Source: Vibrio hyugaensis
GTDB taxonomy: Bacteria > Pseudomonadota > Gammaproteobacteria > Enterobacterales > Vibrionaceae
Assembly: GCF_002906655.1 (NCBI RefSeq)
Contig: NZ_CP025795.1
Coordinates: 1,488,001 to 1,552,000, forward strand
Length of the DNA: 64,000 nucleotides
Direction of reading: 5' to 3'
A model generated the notes under the pieces. That model saw only the letters and a program-made list of their open reading frames with translations. It was not told where the DNA came from and ran no database searches. Numbering within the stretch: position 1 is the first letter of the stretch; every line of letters starts with the position of its first letter. Of the stretch, positions 20,644 through 29,861 are shown one piece after another. A program made the position numbers and the translations under genes.

Positions 20644-21996
20644 ATGATGAGCAATAAGCAGATCGAACATCACCTCAGAAAAGCGCTCGTATCAAACAAT
20701 GAGGCTTCTAAGGTAACCGCAGACGACACCATCGTACTCGCCAGTGCCATGACCAGCGTACACAAAACGTTGTTGATCATCTTTCTCCTTGCACTAGTGG
20801 CTATCGCGGTAGCATCCCAAGCGCGCATCGATATTGTAGTGTCAGTGCGTGGGGAATTGTTATTGGAATCAGATGTGGAAAAAGTCCAACATTTAGAAGG
20901 CGGGATTCTAGAAGAAATGCTGGTACGCAAAGGTGAAGTGGTTTACGAAGGCCAGCCGATTGCGCGCCTACGCTCATTAGATCGCAACACTCAACTCGAT
21001 ACGGTCACCACGGAAATTACTCAATTAGAACTGGATAAGCTTCGTTATGAGAGTTTGCGTGACATGTTAGAGCCCGACTTTTCCGCTTATATCGATAAAT
21101 ACCCCGAACTTGTTCAAGTCAACATGAATACGTGGCAGCAAGAGTTCTCTAAAAACCGTTCCAATGAAGAACTGATTACTCACGACATCAAACACAAAAA
21201 CTCGCTGATCGACTCGATGTTAAAACGTCGTAAAAGCTCGGAAAACCAACTTTCTTTGATCCGCAAACAGCTCAACATCAAAAACACGCTCTACAAAGAG
21301 GAAATGGCCTCCTACGTTGATGTACTCAATATGCAGGTTCAAGAATCCAATATGGTTCGAGAAATTGAAAACTTGGATGAGTCGGTGATGAACGAACGCT
21401 TTCAGCTCGACAAACTGGAAAAGCAATACCGCGATTTAGTAGAGAACCGTAACTCGGAATACCAAGCTCAAATTATTCAGGCAAATAAAGATCTCAAGCT
21501 AAAACGTATCTTACGCCCACAACATTCCGATAAAGTCGATCGACTCGTAGTATACGCCCCCGTCGATGGCGTTGTCGATAAAGTGCACTTCAACTTCCGC
21601 TCTGCGGTCATTCCTCCGGGTGAAAGTATTGCGGACATTGCGCCAATTAATAACTCCCTTCACGGTGAGGCGAAGATCCCACGTAAAGACATGGGTTTCG
21701 TCGAAATCGGCCAAGCAGTTAAAGTGAAGATGGACACCTACAACTTTGCCAAATACGGATTTTTAGAAGGCCGAATTGCCTCTATCAGCCGTTCATCCTA
21801 TGAAGAAGAAGATGCAGAATTCTATCTTGCTGAAATCCAAATCAGCCAAAATTTTCTAGAACGAGGGGGCACGCAATACAAGTTATCCCCTTATATGGAA
21901 TTCACCGCCGATGTGAAAACAGGTTCTCGTCGGGTTATCGAATACGCTGCGAAGCCAGTGATGTCGGCTATCGAAGATGCGTTCGATGAGAGGTAA
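20644..21996 (+). CDS. HlyD-family periplasmic adaptor of type I secretion system
   Basis: This 450-residue protein has one membrane segment at about residues 39-58 (LLIIFLLALVAIAVAS). It then shows the conserved lipoyl-type stretch GGILEEMLVRKGEVVYEGQ, a long coiled-coil (about 100-290) and the C-terminal beta-barrel region with APVDGVVDKVHFNFRSAVIPPGE. Length and order fit T1SS membrane fusion proteins, which link the inner-membrane ABC exporter to a TolC channel. GAGG lies upstream of two adjacent ATG codons (20644 and 20647), and either could be the start. The stop codon is 3 bp before the next gene, indicating translational coupling. Confidence 0.92.
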   Translation: MMSNKQIEHHLRKALVSNNEASKVTADDTIVLASAMTSVHKTLLIIFLLALVAIAVASQARIDIVVSVRGELLLESDVEKVQHLEGGILEEMLVRKGEVVYEGQPIARLRSLDRNTQLDTVTTEITQLELDKLRYESLRDMLEPDFSAYIDKYPELVQVNMNTWQQEFSKNRSNEELITHDIKHKNSLIDSMLKRRKSSENQLSLIRKQLNIKNTLYKEEMASYVDVLNMQVQESNMVREIENLDESVMNERFQLDKLEKQYRDLVENRNSEYQAQIIQANKDLKLKRILRPQHSDKVDRLVVYAPVDGVVDKVHFNFRSAVIPPGESIADIAPINNSLHGEAKIPRKDMGFVEIGQAVKVKMDTYNFAKYGFLEGRIASISRSSYEEEDAEFYLAEIQISQNFLERGGTQYKLSPYMEFTADVKTGSRRVIEYAAKPVMSAIEDAFDER

Positions 21997-21999
21997 TGA

Positions 22000-24231
22000 A
22001 TGAGCGGGAAACCTTCTTATAATATTTCTGTTCCGGTTATGCGCCTAGCCATTGCATTTAGCATGGTGCTGGCCGCTCTCGCCTTTTATTTGTATGTTTC
22101 TTGGGGAAAAGTCGATTCGGTTGAGCAAGTACAAAACGCCCCTTTGTTGGTTCAAGCTCAGAAACTGAATCAAACCATCGAACTCGATATTCAAACGCTT
22201 CAGCGCTGTTTAGGTGCACGTTATTGCAGTACGACGGAGCTAGATTTTGATGTTCTAAAGAACGAAATTGACCAATTTAAGTCTCTCGCTTCGCTGAATA
22301 AAACCGAGTTTAGCTTGGTGGGTGCGACCGAATACTCGCAACTCGAACTCGCGATTAATCGCTTTTCCGACAGCTCAAAAACACGGGACGATGTTTTGGC
22401 GTTGTATCTATCGCTCACCAATAATTACCTACAAATGGACGACAACTATCGCACCATGTTTAACAATCACGCCAGCGATCTGATGCGAGAAAAGAACGAG
22501 TTCTTCATCTGGTTATTTATGGTAGTAGTGGTTCTTGTGGCTATCGTTGTTTTCTCCAATTTGATTGCGATCCTAAAGCTCAAAAAATCAAGCACCAATG
22601 AGCGCGATATTGACCAAGAATTCGACGTGCTTTACCAAGAACTCAAACAACTGGATTTGCAAAGACTCGAAGAGTTATTGAATGAAGTGAGCATCAATCC
22701 GAAACAACGCCAGATCTATTCTCACCTCAAATTAATATTCACCAAGCTAGAAGAGCAGAAACGAAACAACGATCTTTACAAACAGCTGTATGCGCTGATC
22801 GGTTATGAGATTCGCGGGATCACCAACACCATTAACGGCGGCGTGCAATATTTGGTGCAAGAAACCAATGAAAGCGGAGTTTTGATGGCGCAAGACATTA
22901 CCTCTGCGGCCAACACGCTCTCGGAACTGGCTGAGAACTACAACCGCCTGATATCTCAAGGCACGGAAAGTAAATCCAAAGAGTTTTCACTGCTCAATGT
23001 ATTGAGTGAATTGATGCTGCACATCAACGCAAAAGTTCAGCGTAACGAAAGTGAGCTGGATTGCTTGATCTCAGATAATCTGCCAAACCGCGTGGCAGGC
23101 CAATCCACCAGCCTATTTTGGGTATTGTTCCTACAACTATCGAATGCCATCCAACTCAAAGCCGATAAGAAACTGTTCGTCACCATTGAATCGGGCGCGG
23201 CGTCAGACATTGAAAACACCCGCCTGACCATCAATCTAAACTTCTTAACCACACTGGATGTGCCGTTTGCCAAGCTCAATACCCTGCACTGGAGCGACCA
23301 TAAACAGCACACCGCAACCAAAGACGATTTGGCGAAAAGCGTACTGAAAAATTACGGCTATTACGAGAGCCATTGGTATCAATCGGGCAATCAGGAACGT
23401 TTTCAAATTCAGCTCGATTTAAAAGCCAAAAGCTTCCACACCGAGAAAACTCGCTTCGACAATAAACGTTTATTGCTGTGTGCCAACTCTCAGATTCGCA
23501 TTGATGTGATGAACAAAATGCTGGTCAATTTGGGATTGGAGATCACACCGATTCGCACACCGAACGAACTCTTCTCTGCCGCAAAAACCTTTGGCGAATA
23601 CGATGCCATCATGCTGACCGATACGTTCGAGCCAAACAAACTGCCCTCACTGAGCAAAACCGTGAAATCGCAACTGCGCAATCACCCGAACACTAAGCTG
23701 TTACTCTCTGTGACCAGCACTCAACAAGCCCAAGAAAGCCATGCCTTTGTCGACAAGATCATAAACTCCCCTGCCATTCCTTATGAGTTTATCCCTAACC
23801 TGCTTGCCATCATGGAAGCAGAAGCGTCTGAAGAACAGATGGAGAACAGCTCATTCCTTATCGTAGAGGATGATCGAGTTCAGCAGATTCTGCTCAAACG
23901 TATTCTGAGTAAACAAGAGTACGAAGCCGAAACCGTAGGCGATGGTGCCGATGCGGTTCAGCATTTCATGAACCAGCGTTCCGACATCATTTTTATGGAC
24001 TGCATTATGCCCGGCATGGGCGGCATTGAAGCCACCAAACGCATTAGGCAGTTCGAGCAAGAAAGCGGACAAAACCCATGCACCATCATTGGTGCAACCG
24101 CATTGACCAGCAGTAATGAACACCAAGCTTGTATCGAAGCTGGGATGGATTACGTGATCAGTAAACCTTATAAGAACGACGAAATCATCAAGGTGATCAA
24201 CAAATATGTGGCGGTACAAAAACTTAACTAG
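22000..24231 (+). CDS. Membrane sensor-kinase-like protein with degenerate kinase core and intact receiver
   Basis: This 743-residue protein has membrane segments at about residues 10-32 and 166-190 enclosing a periplasmic helical sensor. A cytoplasmic dimerisation-like helix follows with GYEIRG where histidine kinases have SHEIR, so Tyr269 replaces the phospho-acceptor His. The ATPase-like region keeps an N-box-like QLSNAIQ but no DxGxG G1 box is visible. A degenerate receiver-like domain spans about 490-605. The final receiver (about 618-740) is canonical: Asp624-Asp625, phospho-acceptor Asp667 in FMDCIMPGMGG, a Thr in GATALT and Lys722 in SKPY. It probably cannot autophosphorylate but may receive phosphate or signal by conformation. 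A hybrid kinase-like gene between HlyD and TolC genes is unusual. It overlaps the next gene by 26 bp. Confidence 0.85.
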   Translation: MSGKPSYNISVPVMRLAIAFSMVLAALAFYLYVSWGKVDSVEQVQNAPLLVQAQKLNQTIELDIQTLQRCLGARYCSTTELDFDVLKNEIDQFKSLASLNKTEFSLVGATEYSQLELAINRFSDSSKTRDDVLALYLSLTNNYLQMDDNYRTMFNNHASDLMREKNEFFIWLFMVVVVLVAIVVFSNLIAILKLKKSSTNERDIDQEFDVLYQELKQLDLQRLEELLNEVSINPKQRQIYSHLKLIFTKLEEQKRNNDLYKQLYALIGYEIRGITNTINGGVQYLVQETNESGVLMAQDITSAANTLSELAENYNRLISQGTESKSKEFSLLNVLSELMLHINAKVQRNESELDCLISDNLPNRVAGQSTSLFWVLFLQLSNAIQLKADKKLFVTIESGAASDIENTRLTINLNFLTTLDVPFAKLNTLHWSDHKQHTATKDDLAKSVLKNYGYYESHWYQSGNQERFQIQLDLKAKSFHTEKTRFDNKRLLLCANSQIRIDVMNKMLVNLGLEITPIRTPNELFSAAKTFGEYDAIMLTDTFEPNKLPSLSKTVKSQLRNHPNTKLLLSVTSTQQAQESHAFVDKIINSPAIPYEFIPNLLAIMEAEASEEQMENSSFLIVEDDRVQQILLKRILSKQEYEAETVGDGADAVQHFMNQRSDIIFMDCIMPGMGGIEATKRIRQFEQESGQNPCTIIGATALTSSNEHQACIEAGMDYVISKPYKNDEIIKVINKYVAVQKLN

Positions 24232-25630
24232 CGGCGTGCTCGCCACGCTAGTGATAAGCCTATCCCCTTGGGCACTGGCGACAACCTTGCTTGAGGCGGT
24301 TCAACTCGGCCTTGAAAACAACCTCTCTCTTCGCGCGAGCGATAAAGGCGTGGAAGAAAACGAATACAACATCGGTATTAGTCGCTCTAAGTTTCTGCCT
24401 TCACTTAACGGCGCTGCCGATACGACATGGAATGAAAACGAAACCTTGCTAACAGGCACGCCTGATACGAGCTCTAGTTACAACTCAAACAGCTACAGTG
24501 TTTCTTTGTCGCAATCGGTATTCAATCTTGGCGATATCTTCAAATACGGCACCGCCAAGCTCGACTTCAATATCGAAGAGATCAAACACGAGAACAAAAT
24601 CCAGAGCACGATTTCAGACATCGCGTCTCAGTACTTCGAATACTTGAAGAACAACGCTCAAATCAAAGCCACACTGGTGGAGCTAAAATCGTCAGAAACT
24701 CGCGAACGCCAAATGCGTCGTAACGTGGAATTAGGTAATACCGCAGCCAGTGAGTTGTACGAAGTTATCGCACAAAAAGAAGGCATAGCAAACCGATTAA
24801 GAACGTTAGAGAAAGATCGCCGAGTGATACTCAATGGGCTTTCAATTCAAATCCAATACCCAATCACGCCTTCACAAGACATCTATGAAAGCGTGCCATT
24901 AGCAGAAATCAGCGAATCCGAACAAAGAGCAATTCTTGAACAGGCCTTAAAGCTTAACAACGATTTATTAGTCGCGAAGAAAACCGTCGAACGCAGCCGC
25001 AGAGGCTTAAAAGAAAGCGGTTCCAACTTCTTACCGACAGTGTCACTTTCAGCCAGTTATCGACACGATGATGCGAACAACTACGACCGAACCGACCCAA
25101 CCGCCACAGGTGAAAGTAATTCCACCAGCGTTGGGTTGAACTTAGCCGTACCGATTTTCTCTGGGGGCTCGGACTACTACGGATACCAAAAGTCTTCGAC
25201 AGCGATCGAGCGTACCGAACTTCTCTATCAAGACTCCTTATTCACTACGCGCAATAGTGTGAATACATCGGTCCTGAACATCAATGATTTCTCACGCTCT
25301 ATTGGCAGCTATGAGAATATCATTCGTGCAAACTACGCCTCTTATAAGGGCATTCAGCGAGCCTACCAATTGGGTACTCGTACCATCACCGATTTACTCG
25401 CAGCAGAAAGCAAACTGTTCAGTGCCCTTCGTGATTACGAAAGCGCACGTTATGACTATATCATCGAAACCATCAAGCTTGAGCAAATCAAAGGCGTCCT
25501 GTCGATTCAGTCAATAGAGAGCATCATGCAGCTTATGGAAGATATTGCCGGGCGTAATAATCAAGACTTGGTGCCTAAACACCTTCTCTCCAATCCATCG
25601 ATAAAGAAAGGAGGCCACAATGCAAACTGA
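24206..25630 (+). CDS. TolC-family outer membrane channel of type I secretion system
   Basis: This 474-residue protein has an N-terminal signal peptide (membrane core LATLVISLSPWALA, probable cleavage after ALA). Two homologous halves of long helices and beta segments follow, as in the outer membrane efflux protein family: LLEAVQLGLENNLSLRASDK at the start, SLSQSVFNLGDIFKYG, then in the second half VGLNLAVPIFSGGSDYYGYQ and AYQLGTRTITDLLAAESKLF. It would provide the outer membrane exit duct for the giant protein. It begins inside the preceding gene and overlaps the following ABC gene by 11 bp, so the operon is tightly coupled. Confidence 0.92.
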   Translation: MWRYKNLTSGVLATLVISLSPWALATTLLEAVQLGLENNLSLRASDKGVEENEYNIGISRSKFLPSLNGAADTTWNENETLLTGTPDTSSSYNSNSYSVSLSQSVFNLGDIFKYGTAKLDFNIEEIKHENKIQSTISDIASQYFEYLKNNAQIKATLVELKSSETRERQMRRNVELGNTAASELYEVIAQKEGIANRLRTLEKDRRVILNGLSIQIQYPITPSQDIYESVPLAEISESEQRAILEQALKLNNDLLVAKKTVERSRRGLKESGSNFLPTVSLSASYRHDDANNYDRTDPTATGESNSTSVGLNLAVPIFSGGSDYYGYQKSSTAIERTELLYQDSLFTTRNSVNTSVLNINDFSRSIGSYENIIRANYASYKGIQRAYQLGTRTITDLLAAESKLFSALRDYESARYDYIIETIKLEQIKGVLSIQSIESIMQLMEDIAGRNNQDLVPKHLLSNPSIKKGGHNAN

Positions 25631-27206
25631 GCACTTTTCCCAAAAAATCAATGTGGCCGATAAGTTTTACCTCACCTTTTCCACGGTCATTTCGACCTTG
25701 TTTGGTTTGGTCTTGCCCTTTTCGATTCTGATCATCTTTGACCGAGTCTTACCCAATCAAGCCAAAGATACCTTATTCCTGCTATTCGCCATTATCCTGA
25801 TCACCATCTTCCTTGATTATCACTTGAAGAATCAGGAAGAGAAGATCTCCTCGGTGATCATGAAGCAATTCGAAACCAACCTGACCAACAAGGTCTTTCA
25901 ATCGATTTGTTTGGCTGAGATTTCTAAATTTCGACGATTGGAACCGGGCGAATACTTGGAACGAATTTCTACCATACCGGAAATAAAATCTTTCTTTGGT
26001 GGCGAGTCAGTACGGGCGTTAATAAATCTTGCCGTGAGTATCTTAACCATTCTTATCATCGGTCTCATCAACGTGTGGGCTGGCGTGACCATTCTGTTGG
26101 CGTCCATCATCTTGGCAATATGTGCATTAAGCTTGTCTAAACAAAAAATAGATAGCCTACAAAACAAGTCCGACATTGAAGGCTTAACCACATCGAAAAT
26201 CATCGAAATCATATCGAGTCCACTGGATATCAAAGCACGAAACATGGAGTACCGAGTTGAAAGCTTGATGACCCAAATGGTCGAAGAACGTGAAATCGAA
26301 AACATCAAATACGAGCAAATTGAATCTAACTTCGGCTTGATTTTATCTCTCATTCAACAGCTTTCTATTGCGTGTGTGGTCGTAGTACTCGCTACCGCGG
26401 TTATCAATATGCAGTCGAGTCAAGGCATCATGGCGGCCATCATCATGTTGACGAACCGTTACTTCGCCCCTTATCAACAAGTGATGCGCACCGCCAGTCG
26501 TTGGGAATTGAACAAACTCCATATTCAGCGCATTGCGGAGTTATTGGAACTAGCAGCGTCGGTGGAACACCAACATGAAACAACAGAAGTTGAACGTATT
26601 TCGGTCAAGTATTCAGAAAAGCAACGGATCGAATTCGAACGCGGCCAAGCGTATCTTCTCACTGGAAAAAGTGGTGCAGGAAAAACCCATCTCGCCAACT
26701 GCATTACCCGGCAAAACACCGACAACAAGTTGGATATATTAATCAATGAGACACCTCTGGATGAGATGAACTACAACGTCTGGCGCAACAGCGTTTTGAT
26801 GGTGGATAAAACCAGCTCCTTTGTTGAAGGGACCATCATCGACAATCTGACGTGTTTTCGCCCAAGCTTAAACAACACGGCCTTTGCTTTATGTGAAACC
26901 ATGAATATTAAGGCGCAAATCGATGCGTTACCTGCAGGTTTCTATACCGAATTGAAAGGTCATATGCGCAATCCATTTTCTCGCCAAGTCGGCTATGCCC
27001 TACTCTTGGTTCGCGCCCTACTTGCCAACAAACGCGTGTTGATCTTCGACGACATTGACTGTGTTTATGACGATGATTTTGCTCGTCTGGTGCTCACCAG
27101 TACTGCCTACCGTGCCAACGACAAAACCCTTATCATTGTGAGCAACAAAATGGACAAGCTCAATCACCGCCTAAAACGAGTAAAACTAACCGGAGGTGAC
27201 CAATGA
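25620..27206 (+). CDS. T1SS ABC exporter half 1, with degenerate ATPase motifs
   Basis: This 528-residue fused membrane and ATPase subunit has a strong AGGAGG ribosome binding site. Membrane segments lie at about 15-60, 130-175 and 240-290. Unlike its partner, it has no N-terminal peptidase-like domain. Walker A is GKSGAGKT (residues 349-356). The signature region reads NPFSRQVGYALL, far from LSGGQ. Walker B is VLIFDDID, with Asp478 in place of the catalytic Glu. The H-loop reads IIVSNK, with Asn509 in place of His. These changes suggest a weak or dead ATP site. It overlaps the next gene by 4 bp and probably forms a heterodimer with that gene's product, as RtxB and RtxE do in MARTX secretion. 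Confidence 0.88.
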   Translation: MQTEHFSQKINVADKFYLTFSTVISTLFGLVLPFSILIIFDRVLPNQAKDTLFLLFAIILITIFLDYHLKNQEEKISSVIMKQFETNLTNKVFQSICLAEISKFRRLEPGEYLERISTIPEIKSFFGGESVRALINLAVSILTILIIGLINVWAGVTILLASIILAICALSLSKQKIDSLQNKSDIEGLTTSKIIEIISSPLDIKARNMEYRVESLMTQMVEEREIENIKYEQIESNFGLILSLIQQLSIACVVVVLATAVINMQSSQGIMAAIIMLTNRYFAPYQQVMRTASRWELNKLHIQRIAELLELAASVEHQHETTEVERISVKYSEKQRIEFERGQAYLLTGKSGAGKTHLANCITRQNTDNKLDILINETPLDEMNYNVWRNSVLMVDKTSSFVEGTIIDNLTCFRPSLNNTAFALCETMNIKAQIDALPAGFYTELKGHMRNPFSRQVGYALLLVRALLANKRVLIFDDIDCVYDDDFARLVLTSTAYRANDKTLIIVSNKMDKLNHRLKRVKLTGGDQ

Positions 27207-29341
27207 GCATACTGGTCGACTTCAACAATGTTCCTCAACGTTTACTGGATTTCGAAGCACGCAGCTACGATGAACGTTATAACCAATCCCCTCTGCTTCG
27301 TGGACTGGCTTACACGTTAATCGCTCTCGAATGGGAAGGAACGCCTTCCATTCTTAGCGACGCTTTTATTCCAAAACCAAAGGACAGTGACAGCTTTACC
27401 GCCACCATAGAGCGACTCGGTTACCGATGTGACGTAACCAAACTAAAAACATTGGAACACATCGAAGGTCACCCTCACCCATGCTTTATTGAAATCGAAA
27501 ACCTTACTGCGATTTTCTTGGGTACTAGAGATGGCAAACTGATCCTATTTGATTACACCAACAACAACACGATTGAGTACCCATTGTGTAAAAAGCCTTG
27601 TTTATTGGTGTCCATCAGTGAGTACTCCCGCCTATTCCGTGAACCACCACCAGAGTCACAAGACCGCAGTAACTGGATTAAGTACGCGTTCTATCGCTAC
27701 AACAATGAACTCAAAAGCTTGATTATTCTCAGTTTTGTCATCAGTATTCTGGGCGCACTCCAACCTTTCTTCATCATGAGCGTGTACAACTTTGCGTTAA
27801 CGTCTAGCTCTCAAGCAACCCTGTACTGGCTGACGTTGTTTGCGATTATTGTTGGTTTCTCCGAATACTTTTTTAAGAAGATGCGAGTCAACATTATTGC
27901 CACTTCCGGCAAAGACTTGGCAGTGCATATTTCTCAAGCAGTCATCTCTAAGCTGTTATGGCTCCCTTATGCCATGACATCCACCGCTGGTGTTTCTTCT
28001 CAGTTAGCACGTTTAAAAGACATTGATACCTTCCGCCGATTAGTGACCGCAGAATCGACCTTAAGCTACTTTGATATGCCTTTCGTCATCGTATTCATCG
28101 TTGCCATCGCAATCATGTCTGGTACTGCGGCGTTGGTGGTGATGGCGGGCTTAGTCTTGATGTTGGTATTCTGTGTTTACTCTCGTTATATCTATTCGCA
28201 AGCCACGTCAAAAAGTTCACGAGCCAATGCCATGGTCTCTTATCAATGGAACGAAATTCTTCGCGGAATTAAAACCGTTCAGGGCTTACCGCTACTGCGA
28301 GTGATTCAATCTCGTTTCAGTGCTTCTCATCTTCAAAGCACCAATGATGCGGAAAACGTTGCAGTTACGAACAGCAAAGTTCAAGCCGCAGGTGGCAGCT
28401 TGATTCAAGTCATCGGTACGGCCAGCATCGTAACCGCGGTAATTGGGGTAATGGACGGCACTTCAGACGCGGGAGCCATGCTGGCAACGGTCATTTTAGT
28501 CTGGAAAGCATTAGGCCCTATCATGGGCATCTATAATTCCATTTCTAAATTCCAATCGATTAAGGCGTCATCCGCACAAATCAACAACCTCATGTCGATG
28601 AACGATGACAAGCTGACGCTGGAGAAAAGCCCTCCGATCCGTCTCTTCCAAGGCAGTATTGTCGGCAGCGGTGTGAGCCATAGATATACAGGCGCGGCCA
28701 CAGGCTTAACCAATCTGGGCTTTAAGATTGCGCCAGGCGCGAAAGTGGTGATTTGCGGCCCAACAGGTTGCGGTAAAACAACGCTGATTTCTATCATCGC
28801 GGGGCTAGAAGACCGCTACCAAGGTGCCGTTTCCGTAGATGGATACAACATTAAACAGTTCAACAGTTATCGCTATCGGACGTCCATTAATTACATTCCA
28901 TTTAATCTGCATATCTTCGAAGGTTCATTGGAAACCAACTTCATCCTACACAACGGGCTTATCCCAACAGAGAAAATGCAAGAAATGGTGAGCTTCTTTG
29001 AGCTCGATGAATGGCTACCAGAAGGGCTAAACACCCAGCTTAGCGTAGATAAATGTAAGAACTTACCTAACGGGATTCAACAGAAGCTTCGCCTTGCATT
29101 AGGGCTTGGCAGTTGCGAGCAATCGCTGATCATTATTGACGAACCCTTTAACGGTGCCGAGCAAGAGAACGCTCAATACTTCAACCGTTTGTTCACCGAC
29201 AAACTGCTCAACAAAACAGTGATTTTCTCCACTAATGATCCTGGATTAATTGCCACATCAAATATGAGTTTAGTGTTGGAGCCGGATGGGAATTTGAAGT
29301 ATTTTGGCTTAACAGACAAATACTTAAACAGTTTAAGTTAA
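27203..29341 (+). CDS. T1SS ABC exporter half 2, with C39-peptidase-like domain
   Basis: This 712-residue protein has three parts. An N-terminal domain (about 1-135) resembles the C39-peptidase-like domain of RTX exporters but shows no catalytic Cys where a peptidase would need it. A membrane domain with about six segments (160-430) follows. The ATPase domain carries Walker A GPTGCGKT (519-526), signature NLPNGIQQKLRLALG and Walker B LIIIDEPF with catalytic Glu647 kept. The H-loop reads FSTND, with Asn678 in place of the switch His. The peptidase-like domain is known in T1SS to bind unfolded substrate. It is the last exporter gene in the operon, followed after 107 bp by the small paralogue gene. 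Confidence 0.9.
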   Translation: MSILVDFNNVPQRLLDFEARSYDERYNQSPLLRGLAYTLIALEWEGTPSILSDAFIPKPKDSDSFTATIERLGYRCDVTKLKTLEHIEGHPHPCFIEIENLTAIFLGTRDGKLILFDYTNNNTIEYPLCKKPCLLVSISEYSRLFREPPPESQDRSNWIKYAFYRYNNELKSLIILSFVISILGALQPFFIMSVYNFALTSSSQATLYWLTLFAIIVGFSEYFFKKMRVNIIATSGKDLAVHISQAVISKLLWLPYAMTSTAGVSSQLARLKDIDTFRRLVTAESTLSYFDMPFVIVFIVAIAIMSGTAALVVMAGLVLMLVFCVYSRYIYSQATSKSSRANAMVSYQWNEILRGIKTVQGLPLLRVIQSRFSASHLQSTNDAENVAVTNSKVQAAGGSLIQVIGTASIVTAVIGVMDGTSDAGAMLATVILVWKALGPIMGIYNSISKFQSIKASSAQINNLMSMNDDKLTLEKSPPIRLFQGSIVGSGVSHRYTGAATGLTNLGFKIAPGAKVVICGPTGCGKTTLISIIAGLEDRYQGAVSVDGYNIKQFNSYRYRTSINYIPFNLHIFEGSLETNFILHNGLIPTEKMQEMVSFFELDEWLPEGLNTQLSVDKCKNLPNGIQQKLRLALGLGSCEQSLIIIDEPFNGAEQENAQYFNRLFTDKLLNKTVIFSTNDPGLIATSNMSLVLEPDGNLKYFGLTDKYLNSLS

Positions 29342-29448
29342 GACTGTGGCGCTTATTCACAAATCCAACATTACTTAGTGAATGCAATTGACAAACATAT
29401 AGACCAAAGAGATGATTCGCATGGACAAGGCGTATGATAAGGGATGAA

Positions 29449-29826
29449 ATGTACACATTCGTTGCTGACAAACTCGATGCCGTTTATTTATCAGCGATTC
29501 CAGACAACCATGAATTTCAGAATTGTGACGTCCCTGAGGAAGAGCTCGAGATACGAGAAATCATAGACGTTTGGTATGAAGATGCCTTTTTGCCTGACTT
29601 CAACCTCCAGCGCATTGAAATCGACAACAAAGAGAAATTAATCAAGACCCAGAGTCATGTCTTACGCACAGACACGGCCACCCTTGCCTTTCTGCTCAAA
29701 AGTCGAGTTTACCAAGCCGCTCTTAAAAGAGTCCTAAGCGTATGGAGTCGAGAACAAGCTGCCAAAACTCAATTGCAATTGGTGTTGCTGTCTGTCGAGA
29801 AAATGAAAAAGCCAGCTAATATCTAG
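29449..29826 (+). CDS. Small hypothetical protein, paralogue of the 1436-1789 product
   Basis: The product has 125 residues and is cytoplasmic by composition. I prefer the ATG at 29449, which has AAGGG upstream and gives an N-terminus MYTFV that aligns with MYRYV of the paralogue. An in-frame ATG at 29434 would add five residues. Shared features with the paralogue are VPEEELEIREI, WYEDAFLP, KRVLSVW and overall length. It lies 107 bp after the second ABC gene in the same orientation and is convergent with the sigma factor gene. The two copies enclose the giant protein and its exporter, so a function tied to this system is likely but unproven. No known domain was recognised. Confidence 0.72.
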   Translation: MYTFVADKLDAVYLSAIPDNHEFQNCDVPEEELEIREIIDVWYEDAFLPDFNLQRIEIDNKEKLIKTQSHVLRTDTATLAFLLKSRVYQAALKRVLSVWSREQAAKTQLQLVLLSVEKMKKPANI

Positions 29827-29833
29827 CTGGCTT
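29809..29833 (-). terminator. Terminator of the sigma factor gene, overlapping the end of the convergent gene
   Basis: A perfect 10-bp stem (AAGCCAGCTA / TAGCTGGCTT, 29809-29818 and 29824-29833) with a 5-nt loop is followed by TTTTT on the minus strand. The right arm contains the TAG stop codon of the plus-strand gene, so one hairpin serves both convergent ends. Confidence 0.7.
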
Positions 29834-29861
29834 CAAGACAATTCACTTTGGATTGGCAGCC

